Assembly (NCBI GenBank): GCA_963853835.1
Contig: OY970830.1
Location: 31,023,966-31,087,965, forward strand
Length of the DNA: 64,000 nucleotides
From: Calendula officinalis
Taxonomy: Eukaryota > Streptophyta > Magnoliopsida > Asterales > Asteraceae
Direction: 5' to 3'
The position numbers and the translations under genes were made by a program. The notes beneath the pieces were generated by a model. It saw nothing but the letters and a program-made list of their open reading frames with translations, made no database searches and had not been told where the DNA came from. Positions 61,011 to 64,000 of this stretch are shown one piece after another (position 1 is the stretch's first letter; each line of letters begins with the position of its first letter).

Positions 61011-61474
61011 GGGATGTCAAAACCTAGCACGGCACGACAAAAATACACGAAACGAAACGAAATTGGGATGAAATCGAAATTTGAATTCGTATTCGTGTCG
61101 TGTTCGTGTCATGTAAAACAAACGCGAAGTTGTGTCGTGTCGTGTTCGTGTTCAGAAATTAATACGAAATTGACACGATAGTTATGGTTCTGGGAACATT
61201 TAGAAATTTATGTTATATTTTTGTCATGTTTGTCGTGTTTTTAGCATGTAGTAAGAAAGAAATTTGATATATTTGTTATTTATCTCGTGTTTATCGTGTT
61301 TATCGTTTTTTAATCATGTCGTGTTCGTGTTAGCAAAATAAAACACGACTTTGTGTCGTGTTGTTTTCGTGTTGAACGAATTCGTGTCGTGTTGTTTTCG
61401 TGTTGAACGAATTCGTGTCGTATCGTGTTACCCAAAAACACGAAACGATAACACGATTTGACAGTACTAGCACC
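61011..61474. mobile_element. CGTGTCGTG-rich hAT-like MITE
   Basis: TAGGGATGTCAAAACC at the left and, inverted, TAGTACTGTCAAATCG at the right resemble hAT ends. The interior is dense in CGTGTCGTGTT/CACGAA words in both orientations. No 8-bp duplication is visible. A relative lies at 15208-15540. Confidence 0.55.
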
Positions 61475-61717
61475 TTTCGAAGCATTGCATCTTAGTAGGT
61501 CGTGAGTTATATTCATGTTATACCATTTGCAATTATATCAATGAGACACTTATGACTCATTACCACACTAGCTGGTGATATAGATAGTTTGCACCCCTTG
61601 TAGCTATTAATAAAAGGTTTTATCTAACTGTTCTCTAAATGCATATAAAAAGTATTGATTGAATTACTAGCTAGATTGAATTACTAGTTAAGAGGACTAT
61701 TTATATTGAAAATTATA

Positions 61718-62321
61718 CTCCCTCTGTTCTAATTTTATTGTCAATAAAACCAAAGTGTAATCACATGAAAAGGAAAATGTGATGTTAAATTCAAGATGAT
61801 TGCAGAAATTAAAAGGAATGAAAGTTGTGATTTTAATTTGGAATTGAGATTTTTATAGAAAGTTTTTTAGATATCCCAAATTTTCAATCAATTTTGTTAT
61901 GGAAATTCGGCCAAAATTTAAAAGCATGGTGAAAATTGGAATTGAAAGGTCGAAATTTAGGCGGGATTTAGGGATTTTCTTTATAGTATTTATAGATATA
62001 CTTTTTAAAAATTTATAAATCTAAACGGGTTGGCGAGTCGACCCGTTTAGACATAAGTCAACCCGGACCCGACCTAATTTATAAATTGGTTGAATAGGTC
62101 GACCTATTTTTGACCCAAACCCATTTATGTGGTCAACCCTAACCCAATTTTATACGTGTTGGGTTGCGGGTCGTATCAGGAATTGCCACCCTTAATTTCT
62201 ACAAATCAAAAAGCTTTTAAGCGGTATAAAGATAATTTAATTGATAACACAATATAATTAATATACTTTTCTTAAAATATGTATTTTTATCTGGTGGACA
62301 ATAATTTTGAGATGGAGGGAG
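61718..62321. mobile_element. Stowaway-type MITE, long form
   Basis: CTCCCTCTGTTCTAATTTTA on the left and, inverted, CTCCCTCCATCTCAAAATTA on the right, both with TTGTC following, are flanked by TA. 604 bp; the interior has gggtcgacccgtttagac-type text that may be a further insertion. Confidence 0.75.
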
Positions 62322-62468
62322 TATTTAGTAATTGTAAATAAGACATCATTTAATGCATTTTTAATTATTTTAAGATTTTTTTGTTCAATTAATATTTCTT
62401 ATTTGATCATACTTCAGGGTATGAGTTCGACAAATCTTTAATAAAATATGTTAGAAATATGAGAACTA

Positions 62469-62655
62469 TTTTTTTTTTTGAAACAACAAATGATAACAAC
62501 GGAAGTGTACTCGCAATATTTCAACGACCACCCCGGGTTCGAGCTACTTTACAGGGCAAACCCAATCTCATAGGGATTCCCAGGGGAAAATTCCCATATT
62601 TGGCACCACAAGGGATGTTTATAGGATTCAAACTCCAGAATTTTTTTTTTTGGAA
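62469..62655 (-). mobile_element. SINE, same family as 36814-37037
   Basis: On the minus strand the body (ATCCCTATGAG..., GTAGCTCGAACCCGGGGTGG, tail into an A run at 62479-62469) matches the family. It lacks the tRNA-like head. A second T run with ggaaacggcaatga at 62641-62666 and a repeated aaactccagaa point to an abutting second SINE piece. Confidence 0.6.
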
Positions 62656-62666
62656 ACGGCAATGAA

Positions 62667-63260
62667 AACTCCAGAAGTTTTAATTGATGAAACTTTTACT
62701 GTTATTATGGATAAATGTAGAGAATTTATTTAACCTACATTTAGAAATTGAAATATAATGTAAAAGTAAAAGACTTAGATATCTTTACAATATTTGATAG
62801 TTAGAATCAGTCAAGCAAATTGTGCTCTTCTACTATCTTTCCCAAAATCATGTGTAGACTTGTTTAATATGATTAACCCGTGTCTTAATCTTCAATACCA
62901 ATTATTAATTATGGTTATTATAAACATTTTAAATGAACACCTTTACAGTGACATATTTTTTAATGTGATAGTTGTCCATACTACGGTTTATTTTATTAAA
63001 GGACGACATCATCAACCGAGATAACCCAAATAATTGTTGTATTGGAGAGTGCATTTTATCTAACATTGACCATGTGAGATGATTTCTAAATAATCAAAAT
63101 GAAACATTGTATAATAAAATTTGCCATTAAATATTTTCTTTTTTATATTTGAAACCTTTTTCTTTATTTTCTTATGACGTAATAGTAAGTATTTGTTGGG
63201 TAATTGAACCTAACCATTGAATTTATATGGATTTAATACAGATAAACAAACAAATATAAT
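62667..63260. other. No gene recognised
   Basis: AT-rich sequence up to the next retroelement; nothing identified. Confidence 0.4.
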
Positions 63261-63521
63261 TGTTAGGACCAAAATTGTAATAGTTTTGATCTTTAAGTTC
63301 GTTAGTTAACAAGTTCCTTGTTAAGTGGTAGATGGTATAAATACATGTAACTTTGACTTACAATGTAAGCTTTCCCACACTTTACAGATATACAATTTAG
63401 AAAGTTTCTATTCTCTCTCGTTTCACACACTTACACCTTAAACACACACACTCACAAATTCTTCTATTTCTCACTCAAATCTCAATGGATTAGCTTGATT
63501 CTAGTCTTAAACGATCTATCA
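63261..63521 (+). repeat. 5' LTR of the second Copia element
   Basis: TGTTAGGACC...GATCTATCA, 261 bp, roughly 85 percent similar by eye to the minus-strand reading of the 263-bp LTRs. It includes the TATAAATA promoter motif. Confidence 0.92.
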
Positions 63522-63523
63522 AT

Positions 63524-63536
63524 TGGTATCAGAGCA
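63524..63536 (+). other. Primer binding site, initiator methionine tRNA
   Basis: TGGTATCAGAGCA lies 2 bases after the LTR. Confidence 0.9.
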
Positions 63537-64000
63537 AAATCTCTCTTAGAGAAGATCCAAATTCAGCTTAATTCGATCAAGATCTGAGAATTTTGAAGAA
63601 AAGTTCGTTCGTTCATGTCAAATTTAATGTTGTAAATTTTTCGTTGGAATTGAAGATTTGATCATGGATTAGTGTTTCTCCAGTGTTTCTAAACACAATA
63701 GAATCAATTTCAGATCAATTCCATCAACATTCGATCCTCAATTTGATGATTTTAGAGAAAAAGTGAAAAAGTGAAAAACTTACTGTAAATCGAAGAATCG
63801 AAGCATTTGTGTTATGGATTGAAGAAATTGATCGGATTAAACTGTTAGAAAGTTGATTTCGAGCAGTTAGCAAGAAGAATCATTCAAATCGGTGGAGAAT
63901 TGATCAAAATCGAATCAAAAAGAGTGAAGAAGATACGTACTGTTATTCGTCAATTAGTTCGGCTGAAAGAACAAGAACAAGTTCGGCTTCTTCCATACTT

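Larger units (their letters stand above)
63261..64000 (+). mobile_element. Second Copia element of the same family, 5' end
   Basis: LTR, primer site and leader of a plus-strand relative of the 20263-32495 element run off the window. The leader resembles that of the first (aagagaagatcc..., gttcggctgaaagaac). Confidence 0.92.

Overview
The window is AT-rich plant nuclear DNA. The gag start of its retroelement, its CACTA and Mutator-like ends and its SINEs look like those of Asteraceae genomes, possibly the chamomile/wormwood/chrysanthemum tribe. That placement is inference from pattern memory. Gene density is low, and transposable elements, many nested, make up most of the recognisable sequence.

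Three kinds of real host gene can be supported. (1) A complete subfamily II ethylene receptor, best matched to EIN4 (48331-51112, + strand, two coding exons, 763 aa). (2) A complete six-exon gene on the minus strand (12099 down to 10335, 196 aa) for a conserved plant protein of unknown function resembling Arabidopsis At5g43822. (3) A small family of two-exon genes for short secreted peptides I cannot assign to a named family. Copy 2 (33627-34693, 72 aa) and copy 3 (36115-36536, 71 aa) are intact. Copy 1 (6524 to about 9690) is a pseudogene. The intact copies share a signal peptide, a phase-1 intron and a C-terminal W-G-G-C-x2-C-W core followed by R-R-x-L. This family is the best candidate here for something undescribed.

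Layout. 1-1.7 kb: a foldback repeat and a decayed transposon-type ORF. 1.7-10.1 kb and 18.6-35.1 kb: two copies of one duplicated segment, each with a peptide gene. The upstream region of copy A took a 3-kb CACTA element. That of copy B took a hAT element, which was then split by a 12.2-kb Copia (Sirevirus-like) retrotransposon. 10.3-13.0 kb: the At5g43822-like gene. 13.2-18.6 kb: a Mutator-like element nested in a hAT-like remnant, scrambled fragments of a PFP alpha-subunit gene and a Helitron terminus. 36-44 kb: peptide copy 3, a SINE, two Mutator-like elements, a Helitron end and a 2.1-kb solo LTR. 44-52 kb: MITEs around EIN4. 52-63 kb: MITEs, a hAT element, SINEs, an inverted-repeat element set in TA microsatellites, a LINE fragment and a two-exon gene fragment. 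63.26 kb to the end: the 5' LTR and leader of a second member of the same Copia family.

The host genes do not form a pathway that the sequence reveals. EIN4 is an ER-membrane hormone receptor. The peptide genes share promoter elements, including an inverted W-box pair conserved between copies 1 and 2, so stress or defence regulation is possible but unproven. All homology statements rest on reading translations by eye; no search was run.
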